A stretch of 64,000 nt of DNA, from NCBI GenBank assembly GCA_963851325.1, contig CAWKOR010000002.1, forward strand, positions 558,001 to 622,000, in the 5' to 3' direction. A program made the position numbers and the translations under genes. Every line of letters begins with the position of its first letter. The stretch's first letter is position 1. The DNA comes from DATGKG01 sp963851325. Lineage in GTDB: Bacteria; Desulfobacterota; Binatia; Binatales; Binataceae. Shown in pieces: positions 51,337 through 59,286 of this stretch. The notes under the pieces were generated by a model. The model was given only the letters and a program-made list of their open reading frames with translations, was not told the DNA's origin and ran no database searches.

Positions 51337-53301
51337 CTAAATTCGCGAATTGGCCGCCCCGATTGCATCTCCGGCCGTCGTCGCCGCGACGGGGTCGGGC
51401 GCGAACGGTGGCTCGCCGAGCATTCCCCGACATGCGAGCTCGAGTGCGACCAGATCGGAGACCACCAACGTGGAATTAATTTCGGGTGCGCTTTGATAAC
51501 TCTTAATGAGGTTTTGCACCACCAAATTGTCAGCTAATCCGAGCTTCACCAACACCGAATGCTCCATCAGATCCTTGACTTCGGCGGCTTGAGTATCGGC
51601 GAGCACCGCATCGTAAAGTTGTAAAAACATTCCCTTCCCCCGTCGGCGCAAAACCTTTTCGGGAAGGATTCCTTGCATCGCATTTCGGAAAGCAACGCGC
51701 GACCAGCCATCACGCCATAGCTGATTTACGGGAAGCGCGAGGGCAAATTCCACCAATCGCCTATCCCTGAATGGCTGGCGCATCTCAATGCCGAAAAATG
51801 AGACGAGGAGTTCATACGATTCGATGAGGACAGCAGGCGCCCAACCGGAAAAAATTGACGCATACATAGCCGCATGCGTCGGTGAGCGAAACGCGGGAAT
51901 CGAGGGAATACGCTCGATTAGCTCGCGCGCGCCGGTGCGAACCAGAGCGTCCTCGCGAGCCAGGCTCGGGGTCGGACTGGCCTGCGGTCGCGTAAAGAGT
52001 CGGCGATACCCAGCCTTGACCAAGGGCGGGATAGAGGGCTTCAGGCAGCTATTGAGGAAAAGACCCCACGGCGAAATTCCATAGGTGGAGGCATACTCGG
52101 CCACCAGTGAATACAAACTGAGCCACTTGAGCCTTCGCATCAGAAACGTGAGATGGCCAAATCCAGTGCCCGCGAGTTCGTCACCTCCGGTGCCGTCGAG
52201 GAGGACTTTGAAGTGGCCATTTTGGATGCGCCCGAGCATCGAACCCATGACCATAGCCTGGGGGGAATAGAGCAGTCCGGGGTAGCGCCGATGTTGAGCT
52301 AATGCAGCCTCAGCCAGATTTTTATCACCAATGTGGAAGTTTGCCTTCGCGTCGGAATGTCGGATCACGGCGTCGATGAACGGCCGCTCATCGCATGAGG
52401 AGAGCCGGTCGAAAACCATGCTGAAAGTTTCAAACTTCGGATGCGTCGCCCCTTGCATCTTCCTGATACTTTGCGAAACGCAAACTATGCTTGAAGAATC
52501 CAGCCCTCCGCTAAGCATCGCCGCGATCGGCGTATCACTGCGCAACCGGCACTTGACGGCTTGGAAAAATAACTCGCGAAAGCGCTCCGCATATTCGCCG
52601 TCGCTGCGATATCGAATCTCGCGAGCTGGATCGATTTCCCAATAGCGTCGGCGCCGAACCGTGTCGCGCTTAATCGTGAGGCTGTGCGCCATCGGCAGGC
52701 GTGAAATTCCTTTGTAGAGCGTCTCATCGAACTCAACACATTTGCGGACCAAACGCGCCGTGACGATCGCTAAATCGGGCTCCTTTTTGAGGCCGGGGAG
52801 CGCGAACAGCGGACGAATCTCTGAAGCGCACACAAAAGTGGCTCCCGCCTGGGCATAAAAAAATGGCCGCACCCCCAATGGGTCCCGAGCACAAAAGAGC
52901 TGCCTTTGACGCCCATCCCAAAGCGCGAATGCGAAGTCTCCCAGCAGATGCGCCGGGCATTCCTCGCCCCATTTGCGATATGCCGCCATGACCAGGTCTG
53001 CGTCGGTAACCGGATGGGGGTCGACGCCATTTCCCGAAAGGAGCGCTGCAATCTCTTCGCGGTTGTCGATTCTGCCGTCGAAGGTCAGACATTGCTCCGC
53101 GACGTCATCATTCAAGGGCAGACGCTTGGTTCTGGATTCGGAGGTCGTGTTCAGGGCGCAGTGGCCGATGGCGATGGAGTCCTTAAACCAGTGCCCTTCC
53201 CCGTCAGGTCCGCGATGCTCCATGAGCTGGGTCATTCGAAGGAGCAAGGATTTGTCGACCGGGCGACCGTCTCGATTCCAAATGACCGCAATTCCGCTCA
53301 T
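51337..53301 (-). CDS. Lasso cyclase, asparagine-synthetase homologue (C)
   Basis: 654 residues. The N-terminal Ntn-like domain begins MSGIAVIWNRDGRPVD, and the normal Cys2 nucleophile is Ser, so glutaminase activity is not expected. HRGPDGEGHW and FDGRIDNREEIAALL follow. The C-terminal domain has the ATP-pyrophosphatase loop AAMLSGGLDSSSIVCVSQS and DGTGGDELAGTGFGHLTF. Lasso cyclases adenylate the ring Asp or Glu and close the lactam with Gly1. Placed directly between B1 and the precursor, it is clearly the cluster's C protein. Confidence 0.92.
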   Translation of the reverse strand: MSGIAVIWNRDGRPVDKSLLLRMTQLMEHRGPDGEGHWFKDSIAIGHCALNTTSESRTKRLPLNDDVAEQCLTFDGRIDNREEIAALLSGNGVDPHPVTDADLVMAAYRKWGEECPAHLLGDFAFALWDGRQRQLFCARDPLGVRPFFYAQAGATFVCASEIRPLFALPGLKKEPDLAIVTARLVRKCVEFDETLYKGISRLPMAHSLTIKRDTVRRRRYWEIDPAREIRYRSDGEYAERFRELFFQAVKCRLRSDTPIAAMLSGGLDSSSIVCVSQSIRKMQGATHPKFETFSMVFDRLSSCDERPFIDAVIRHSDAKANFHIGDKNLAEAALAQHRRYPGLLYSPQAMVMGSMLGRIQNGHFKVLLDGTGGDELAGTGFGHLTFLMRRLKWLSLYSLVAEYASTYGISPWGLFLNSCLKPSIPPLVKAGYRRLFTRPQASPTPSLAREDALVRTGARELIERIPSIPAFRSPTHAAMYASIFSGWAPAVLIESYELLVSFFGIEMRQPFRDRRLVEFALALPVNQLWRDGWSRVAFRNAMQGILPEKVLRRRGKGMFLQLYDAVLADTQAAEVKDLMEHSVLVKLGLADNLVVQNLIKSYQSAPEINSTLVVSDLVALELACRGMLGEPPFAPDPVAATTAGDAIGAANSRI

Positions 53302-53518
53302 GGGTGATGATTGCGCCGTTCGATGGGGCTTTCTTGAACCAGCTCGTTTTCGGGATGAGCGTTATCTTAATGGAGGTAAGACGCGCAATGATTCAACAAC
53401 GCGGCCCGCCAATCGCCGATGCGAATTCGACGCGTAGCGCCGCTCGCGCGTACCGTATTGAGAAATGGCGACCTGATTCGATTCTTTTGACAGGTTCGCT
53501 GCCGCCGACGCACTGAAT

Positions 53519-53800
53519 CTAGTCCGGCGAATCTTCATCGTTGGAAATCTTCAGCAGCGAGCGCGCCGCCAATTGTTCGACAAGTTCACGCAGGTCGTTG
53601 CGAACCAGTTGTTCATCCACTCCGTACTCGGATAGCAGAGTCGAAACGACCTCGTCGACCGCCGCACCCTCCGCCATCAAGCACCAGATTCGAGAGCCGA
53701 CCGGATCGAGGCCGAAGTAGGTGCCGGTCTCGGAGTTCAGAATCGCGACCTCATCGCCAAGCTTGGTCCACACCACTTCTTTGGAAAATTGGATCTTCAT
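53519..53800 (-). CDS. Lasso-peptide B1 protein, PqqD-like RiPP recognition element
   Basis: 93 residues. The fold of a PqqD domain is clear: a beta hairpin (VVWTKLGDEVAILNSETGTY), then FGLDPVGSRIWCLMAEGAAV and the helix VRNDLRELVEQLAARSLLKI. B1 binds the leader through the YxxP region and delivers it to B2 and C. It is the first gene of the operon, with GGAG 6 bases before its ATG. Confidence 0.9.
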   Translation of the reverse strand: MKIQFSKEVVWTKLGDEVAILNSETGTYFGLDPVGSRIWCLMAEGAAVDEVVSTLLSEYGVDEQLVRNDLRELVEQLAARSLLKISNDEDSPD

Positions 53801-54133
53801 GCATGCTCCACGATTGCGACCGAGCCAGACCAGTCGAAAATGGAACTCCCCACCGACAGCGGAGATGCCCTCCTATACCCCGCGCGTTTGGTTAGGGCAA
53901 GTTGTCCCCTAAAATTCCGACCTCTCGCGAAGATATTGGCTGGCGCGGCGGCAGCCGAAACCCCGAACCGTCGGCGAACTGGCAAATAGCCCCCAACCGA
54001 ATGAGATCGCCCGCTTGACTAACGGTCAAGTTGAAAAACGCTTGATCTACTATGCCAATTCGCCACCAGGCACAGGTGGATGTGAGTTCGAGCGGCTTCC
54101 TGATCGTCAAAAAATCAAATAGGATTCTGCGCT
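53801..54133. other. Divergent intergenic region between lasso B1 and a lipoprotein gene
   Basis: No gene is seen. It contains the candidate promoter for the lasso operon (53872-53900) and must hold the promoter for the plus-strand lipoprotein, which I could not place with confidence. Confidence 0.5.
53872..53900 (-). promoter_or_regulatory. Candidate promoter of the lasso operon
   Basis: On the minus strand TTGCCC (53895-53900) is 17 bases from TATAGG (53872-53877), about 70 bases before the B1 start. Both boxes are partial matches. The assignment rests on spacing and position. Confidence 0.4.
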
Positions 54134-54715
54134 ATGCGATCGCGAGGCCTTCAATTCATTATTGCCGGAATATTGTGCAGTGGACTCTTGGCGTGTCATC
54201 CACCCAAACCTGCCGCTCCCCAACGTCTCCCAGTCGAACCCCCGCCCGGATGGCGGATCGGGCAACAGAGATCCCAGCGAAACCAATACGCGGTGTCATT
54301 TGTTCCAAAGCAGCGAACCTCGCAGGAGAAAATGTGGGTCAGCATACTGCGCAAGCCCGAACTGATTTCCAAACCAATCGATGAACTGCTCGCCGACTTT
54401 CAACCACATTTCATCTGCAAATCGAGAGATTTGAGCGTCTTGAAAAAGACCGCTAACGATCTTCTTTTCGAGGAGAAAGACTCGATCTGCTACGGAAAAA
54501 GCTATCGATATACCATCGGAAGGATAACCAGAGGTAAAGGCACCGTATCTTACTATGCTTACCGGGCCGACGTGAAGGAGTTGCCCGGAGATCGTCGCGA
54601 TATGGTCCTCAAAGCCTTATCCACGGCGCCGCTGGATACGAGCGGAGCTCCCGCAGCCTCCCCGAGCGAGAGTGCCAACCCTGCCCCAAGCGCGGCCTCC
54701 ACGGTTTCGCCCTGA
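54134..54715 (+). CDS. Lipoprotein, hypothetical
   Basis: 193 residues. A signal peptide ends in the lipobox CSGLLAC with Cys21, so it should be lipidated and membrane-anchored. The mature part begins with a Pro-rich linker (HPPKPAAPQRLPVEPPPGWR), followed by a compact domain (KMWVSILRKPELISKPIDEL, FICKSRDLSVLKK) and a low-complexity Ala/Ser/Pro tail. Family unknown. Divergent from the lasso operon; no link can be shown. Confidence 0.7.
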   Translation: MRSRGLQFIIAGILCSGLLACHPPKPAAPQRLPVEPPPGWRIGQQRSQRNQYAVSFVPKQRTSQEKMWVSILRKPELISKPIDELLADFQPHFICKSRDLSVLKKTANDLLFEEKDSICYGKSYRYTIGRITRGKGTVSYYAYRADVKELPGDRRDMVLKALSTAPLDTSGAPAASPSESANPAPSAASTVSP

Positions 54716-54755
54716 GCGAAACCGCCTCCGGCAATATCATCGCGGCAGAAAAAAA

Positions 54756-54783
54756 GAGACCCGGCGAGCGATTGCCGGGTCTC
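54756..54783 (-). terminator. Rho-independent terminator of the DsbA-like gene
   Basis: A 10-bp inverted repeat GAGACCCGGC ... GCCGGGTCTC with an 8-base loop, followed on the minus strand by seven Ts. It lies 95 bases beyond the stop of the gene at 54879-56006. Confidence 0.85.
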
Positions 54784-54878
54784 GTGAGAGAGCGGGAAAA
54801 ACGACGCGAATCGGTCCGTCGCTTCGGACGAGTTTTTAGCCAGCAGACTTTGCCTCGCGCCTCGGCGTGAGCTGCGAG

Positions 54879-56006
54879 CTAACCTGCCGAAGGAGAGCGC
54901 TTCTCAGCCTTAGCTTCCGGTTTAGATGAAGCTCCACCGGCAGCCTTCTTCTCCTCAGCAGCGTTCACCTGGCCTTGAATGATTTCGCGCAGCGTGTCGA
55001 ATGATGCGGCGCCGCTAATCGCGTAGCCATTGATATACATCGTTGGGGTACCGCTGATTCCCAAGTCTTTGCCCTGGTTGAGGTCTTTCTCCACCGCGGC
55101 GGCCTGCGCGGAGGAATCCAGGCATTTGTCGAATTTGTCGCCGTTGAGTTTCAACTGGCGCGCGGTCGACTTCAGAGCTGGAACACCGAGATCTTCAGCG
55201 CCCACGGCAAAAATTTTGTCGTGATACTGCCAGAATTGTCCTTGCTCTCCGGCGCAGCGTGTCGCTTCAGCAGCTTTGCGGGCAAATTGATGCATTGGGA
55301 GCGGGAAGTCTCGATAAGAAAACTTGACCTTATCCTTGAATTCTTCGCGCACTCGCTTCAGTGCCGACTCCTCCTGCCGGCAATAGGGGCACTGATAATC
55401 GGCAAACTCCACCAAGGTAACGTCCGCACTCGAGGGTCCGAGTACCGGGGTGTCGCCGATCGCAACCTCCTGGCGAGGCGGAAGCAGAGTGACTTTGATG
55501 TCCTTCTTGGCGCGCAAGCTTTTTATGTAGTTATCGGCGACCTGCTTCTCTTCCAAGGCCCGAATCGAATGCAGGATCTTGGCGCGCATCGCCTCATACG
55601 GCTCTTTGTTCCCAGGAACTCCGAGGTAGTAAATCCGCAGCGTCTCTTCGCTCGGATCCTTCACCTTCCCCTCAACTTCCCGCTTAAGCAGTTGGTCTCC
55701 GGTAATATGTTGTTTGGCAGCCTCCTGGGTCAGGAGCTCTTTGTCGATCTCCCTTTCGAGCGCGGAATGCTCGGCTTCGTAGTAAGACAGACGAGCACGC
55801 ATGAGCTCCGAGCGCGCGCGCGTCATGTTGTCCGACTGATGCTGCTCGAGCTGAGCTTTCGTAATCTTGTGCCCTCCTACTACGGCGACCACTTCCGACG
55901 ATCCCTGATCATCGGCTGAAGCGATTCCGCCGATCAAGGACAGCGAGAACGCCGAAAGCAATACCAGAGCAAACCACGGCTTGGAGAAGGTACCCAACTT
56001 CATCAT
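54879..56006 (-). CDS. Periplasmic DsbA-family thioredoxin-like protein with SurA-like N-terminal domain
   Basis: 375 residues. A signal peptide (LVLLSAFSLSLIGGIASA) is followed by a SurA_N-like region (VVAVVGGHKITKAQLEQHQS, ELLTQEAAKQHITGDQLLKR). A DsbA/thioredoxin-4 domain comes next, with the active site FADYQCPYCRQEESALKRV and the cis-Pro loop GISGTPTMYINGYAISG. It probably oxidises or isomerises disulfides in the periplasm. The tail is Lys/Ala/Glu-rich. The cysteine-rich secreted protein encoded just upstream in the same direction is a likely client. Confidence 0.85.
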   Translation of the reverse strand: MMKLGTFSKPWFALVLLSAFSLSLIGGIASADDQGSSEVVAVVGGHKITKAQLEQHQSDNMTRARSELMRARLSYYEAEHSALEREIDKELLTQEAAKQHITGDQLLKREVEGKVKDPSEETLRIYYLGVPGNKEPYEAMRAKILHSIRALEEKQVADNYIKSLRAKKDIKVTLLPPRQEVAIGDTPVLGPSSADVTLVEFADYQCPYCRQEESALKRVREEFKDKVKFSYRDFPLPMHQFARKAAEATRCAGEQGQFWQYHDKIFAVGAEDLGVPALKSTARQLKLNGDKFDKCLDSSAQAAAVEKDLNQGKDLGISGTPTMYINGYAISGAASFDTLREIIQGQVNAAEEKKAAGGASSKPEAKAEKRSPSAG

Positions 56007-56083
56007 ACCCCTTTGGAGCGGCCGGCTTTGGCGCCACGCCGCAGAATTGCATCACTAATTTGACATAACACGGTGATAAATAA

Positions 56084-56117
56084 GAGAGCGCCGCCGGAGA
56101 ACAAACCCGGCGGCGCT
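56084..56117 (-). terminator. Terminator of the cysteine-rich secreted protein gene
   Basis: GAGCGCCGCCGG ... CCGGCGGCGCTC is a 12-bp perfect stem with a 10-base loop, followed on the minus strand by the T-rich TCTTATTTAT. It begins about 40 bases after the stop at 56158. Confidence 0.8.
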
Positions 56118-56157
56118 CAACTTTAGATCAGCAGAGACTAGAAATCAAGCCAGTCCC

Positions 56158-56955
56158 TTATTCGATCGGGCAGTTGCAAAGCGCACCGCCGCTGCCATTT
56201 CCGGTGATCGCGCCGCACTGGGTCTGCAAATAGACCAGGTTGGTCGGATCGCCACCTGCATCGTCAAACAGACCGATTTCGGTGATTCCGGAGATCGAAT
56301 CGCTACTGAAGGTGTCGCCAGCCTGCACGCGCTGATTGTGCGTGATGCTGCCGAGCAGATTGTTCGCGGTCGTGACGGTATAGCCCGGGACGTTGCTCGG
56401 GTTGCAAGTTCCACCAAGTCCGTTCGGCGAAGCGGCGACAATGGCGATCGCGCCATTCTGATGCTCGCCGTTCTCAGGTCCGCCCGAAAGGCCCCAGTTC
56501 GAGGTCAGGTTATGCTCGACCGAGATGGTCAGCAGGCCCGACGAGGTAACCAGGCAACCGCAGCACTCGCCCATTTCTTCGTCGTCATCGAAGACGTAGA
56601 TCATGGCGCACACGGGCTGCTCAATTCCGCCGGCCAGAAATGGGTTGGCGGAACCGTTCGGGTTGATCAGACGGATGATGTTGTCGCCGTTGCCGCCGAC
56701 ATTGCAACCGTCCGGATCTGCACTGGTGCTGGTGCAGAGGGTGAAGTACTCAGTGGTCTCGTAATAGGTCCACAGTACCTGACCAGGAAGGGCTCCTGTA
56801 ACAACAGCGCCCCCACCGGTGGAACCCCTGCGCAGCGTTCCGGCATTCGCCGTCGCCGACAGTGCGACCGCGACCAGGAGAGCCCCGGCCGTCAACGCAA
56901 GTCCTTTGATTGTGTGATTTCTCACGCGATTCTTCCTCCTCGTATGAAAAGACAT
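56158..56955 (-). CDS. Cysteine-rich secreted hypothetical protein
   Basis: 265 residues from the ATG at 56955, which has GGAGG 5 bases upstream; the longer frame has no such site. A signal peptide (GLALTAGALLVAVALSATAN-AG) is followed by a Gly-rich start and a domain with about ten cysteines (TLCTSTSADPDGCNVGG, MGECCGCLVTSSG, QTQCGAITG, ALCNCPIE). Acidic IYVFDDDEEMGE may bind metal. No family recognised. The LCNC motif is shared with the secreted protein at 46627-47082, and a DsbA-like enzyme is encoded next door. Confidence 0.75.
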   Translation of the reverse strand: MSFHTRRKNRVRNHTIKGLALTAGALLVAVALSATANAGTLRRGSTGGGAVVTGALPGQVLWTYYETTEYFTLCTSTSADPDGCNVGGNGDNIIRLINPNGSANPFLAGGIEQPVCAMIYVFDDDEEMGECCGCLVTSSGLLTISVEHNLTSNWGLSGGPENGEHQNGAIAIVAASPNGLGGTCNPSNVPGYTVTTANNLLGSITHNQRVQAGDTFSSDSISGITEIGLFDDAGGDPTNLVYLQTQCGAITGNGSGGALCNCPIE

Positions 56956-57988
56956 TTTGCCTCCGAAGTAATTTTCCCCTTTCACCAGCGTTTGGTTCTC
57001 CCGTTGGAGGCGGCTTAGACGTTGGCCACCGCTGGTCACCCTAGAAAACATTTCTCCCTCCTCTCAGCATTCGGGTGATGAATGCCGCGTAAAAGATTGC
57101 TACCGTTGAAATGTCGTAGCGGTTCTTCATGATTTAAAGACCGCGCTTCTCAGCTGTATTTGTTTGGATGAGGCTCAAATCAACGCGTCGTTGGACAATG
57201 AGTTTGGCTGCCACTTGCTCGCCGCAATTTTGCCTACTCTTCTGGACCATCCGGAGGTAATAGGCGATTCCATCATCGTCCACTCTACTCATACCCGCGC
57301 CGATTCGCTTCTCGCCGTCCTTAGCCGACTTCCATTCCGATAGCCGACTTTAATTCTGTTCGGGAGAACATTTGACGCTTTTTCACGCATATGTCAAACG
57401 ATTTCGTCATGCCGGTCGGATACAATCTCAACCTTGTCGCACATAAGCTACTGCCCCTCGTCTACCGAAATCTCACCAAATCCGTGATCCGTAGGCGAAA
57501 CGTATGCGCCTATCCCGGATGCGACAGCCTTCAAGTAGCTTAAAGGCGACAGTTGCAGTACGGGTTGGAGCGGCTTTCGACGACGCCTTGAGAACAGTTG
57601 AGTCGCCCTGGAGGCTGGTAGAATCGGCAATCGCTATTCGGGCAGTCCCTATTCGATTGACCGAAGATTCGCCGCCAGCACCGCCGTCGGGACAAACAAG
57701 AAGCGTTATCGCGTCGAGAAATGTGGGAGAAACAGAACCAACGAGTGTTTATGGATGTGCAGCCACCATATGGCCGATGCGCGTGGTTACCTCCAATCAG
57801 ACGCCATAAGCATCAGGTAAGAAGGCAAATCGGATTACGGGCTTGGCGTTGGCTATCATTGGTGGCGCGAAGTGATGAAGGAGCGGCTATCGCGCGCGAA
57901 CCTCTGCCCGCAATCCGCCGCGACTAGCCGTGACCCGAACAAACCAGCTCCAGCAACCGAACACCATCGAGGCGTAGCTGATGGGGCC
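56956..57988. other. About 1 kb without a recognisable gene
   Basis: Only short frames are open and none resembles a known protein. The sequence is less GC-rich in places and has a short tandem duplication around TAGCCGACTT at 57320-57350. It lies between the secreted-protein gene and the GspC-like gene; a secretin gene expected after gspC is not there. Confidence 0.5.
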
Positions 57989-58630
57989 CTATTGTTCCGG
58001 TTCCGGTTCTTCAGAAGCTTCGGGGGGCGCTTCCGGTTCGACATTCTCTATGGCCTGATCCGGCTCGGTCCCGCCTGGGACGGTTTCGTCCTGGGCCACC
58101 TCGCTGGTGGGACCTTCGGTATCCAGCGGCTGCGCCCTTCTTAAACGCCTGAGCCCCGGCGCACCAGCAATCTCATCTTTGGGAAGCTCGACCACCATCC
58201 TGCGACCATCGTGTTCGACGATTGCCCGATCCTCTTCAACCGCAACCAGCCTTCCCGATTCGGGAATGATCTCGCCGACTCGATACACCGACTGTACCCC
58301 CCGATCGTCGACAATGGCGAAGGGCTTCCCATTCTTCATCCGCGATATGCCAATCAGTTTCAAATGGAGGTTCTCGACCACCGGAGGAGGAGGCGGCGGC
58401 GCCTTCACTTCGAGGTTAAAGATGTCCCGGTCCACAATGGCCTGGTAGTCGGAGCGCGAATGAGACGGCGCGGGCTCAGTACTTCGAGCGACAGATTGCG
58501 GTTGCCGGTCTGCGACGCGTGACTTCGAGCTGACGATGTCGTTTGCTGCGAGCGCGGCAAAATATGCCAGCACCGCGATCAAGAGGTAGTTCAGTGCAGT
58601 TATTTGACGTTCGGAGATCCTCTCGAGCAT
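57989..58630 (-). CDS. GspC-like type II secretion protein, orphan
   Basis: 213 residues. One N-terminal membrane helix (YLLIAVLAYFAALAANDIV), a Pro-rich linker and a homology-region domain (NLHLKLIGISRMKNGKPFAI, VYRVGEIIPESGRLVAVEED) match GspC/PulC, the inner-membrane clamp of type II secretion. The C-terminal tail is very acidic and Pro-rich (EPEAPPEASEEPEPEQ) in place of a PDZ domain. No other gsp genes are in the window, so it is isolated or its partners lie elsewhere. Confidence 0.75.
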   Translation of the reverse strand: MLERISERQITALNYLLIAVLAYFAALAANDIVSSKSRVADRQPQSVARSTEPAPSHSRSDYQAIVDRDIFNLEVKAPPPPPPVVENLHLKLIGISRMKNGKPFAIVDDRGVQSVYRVGEIIPESGRLVAVEEDRAIVEHDGRRMVVELPKDEIAGAPGLRRLRRAQPLDTEGPTSEVAQDETVPGGTEPDQAIENVEPEAPPEASEEPEPEQ

Positions 58631-59286
58631 TCGTGATTAAGAGACGCCCGCATGGAAGGACATGCCGGCGCCCACCTCAACTCCATGACTGTAAATCGTA
58701 AGGATGGACAAAGCTTGTCGCAATCGCTGTTCGCGCAGAGTGATCCCTCGGGTGCCGAAACGCGGCACCGGTCGGTGCTGTCGAAAGGAGTCGTCTTCCA
58801 AAATCACCCTGACGATATCACATCATGCCGACCGAGCGCCCACCATCCGGGTAGACCGACCTTCTGGTCTTTGTTCGGCGCCGAACGCTCCCGAGGCTCG
58901 CGAGCAAGGCTCGGCTCACGCTGAGGTCCATTTGTTCCCTATTGTGGTTTGAGATATTGATGCCGGTTCCAGGCCTTTCCGGGGATCTGAGTAGTTCCGG
59001 TTTGCGGCCGCGTTTGAGCGCAGAACATCGGCTGACCGGTTGCAATTGCCTCGGCGGCAGGGGCGCGAAGACTGACTTTTGAAGAGGAGTGGACCGCAAC
59101 TACTGAAATGGCCGTCCCCGGCGGCCGTTCACAGGTGGAGAGGACGGTTTGACTGATATCGGATGCTCAGGAGGTCGCCCGTGGTCTCTTCGAAGAAGCC
59201 CGGCAGTGCAGCGATGCGTTTGGGCCGCCGCCAATCCAGCTTGCACGGACAGCCTGGTCGTCGTCATCCGACCCTGTCGATAGTCG
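58631..59286. other. Intergenic stretch without a recognisable gene
   Basis: Open frames here are short and unlike known proteins. It separates the minus-strand GspC-like gene from the plus-strand membrane protein; promoters for both should be within it but none stands out. Confidence 0.5.
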
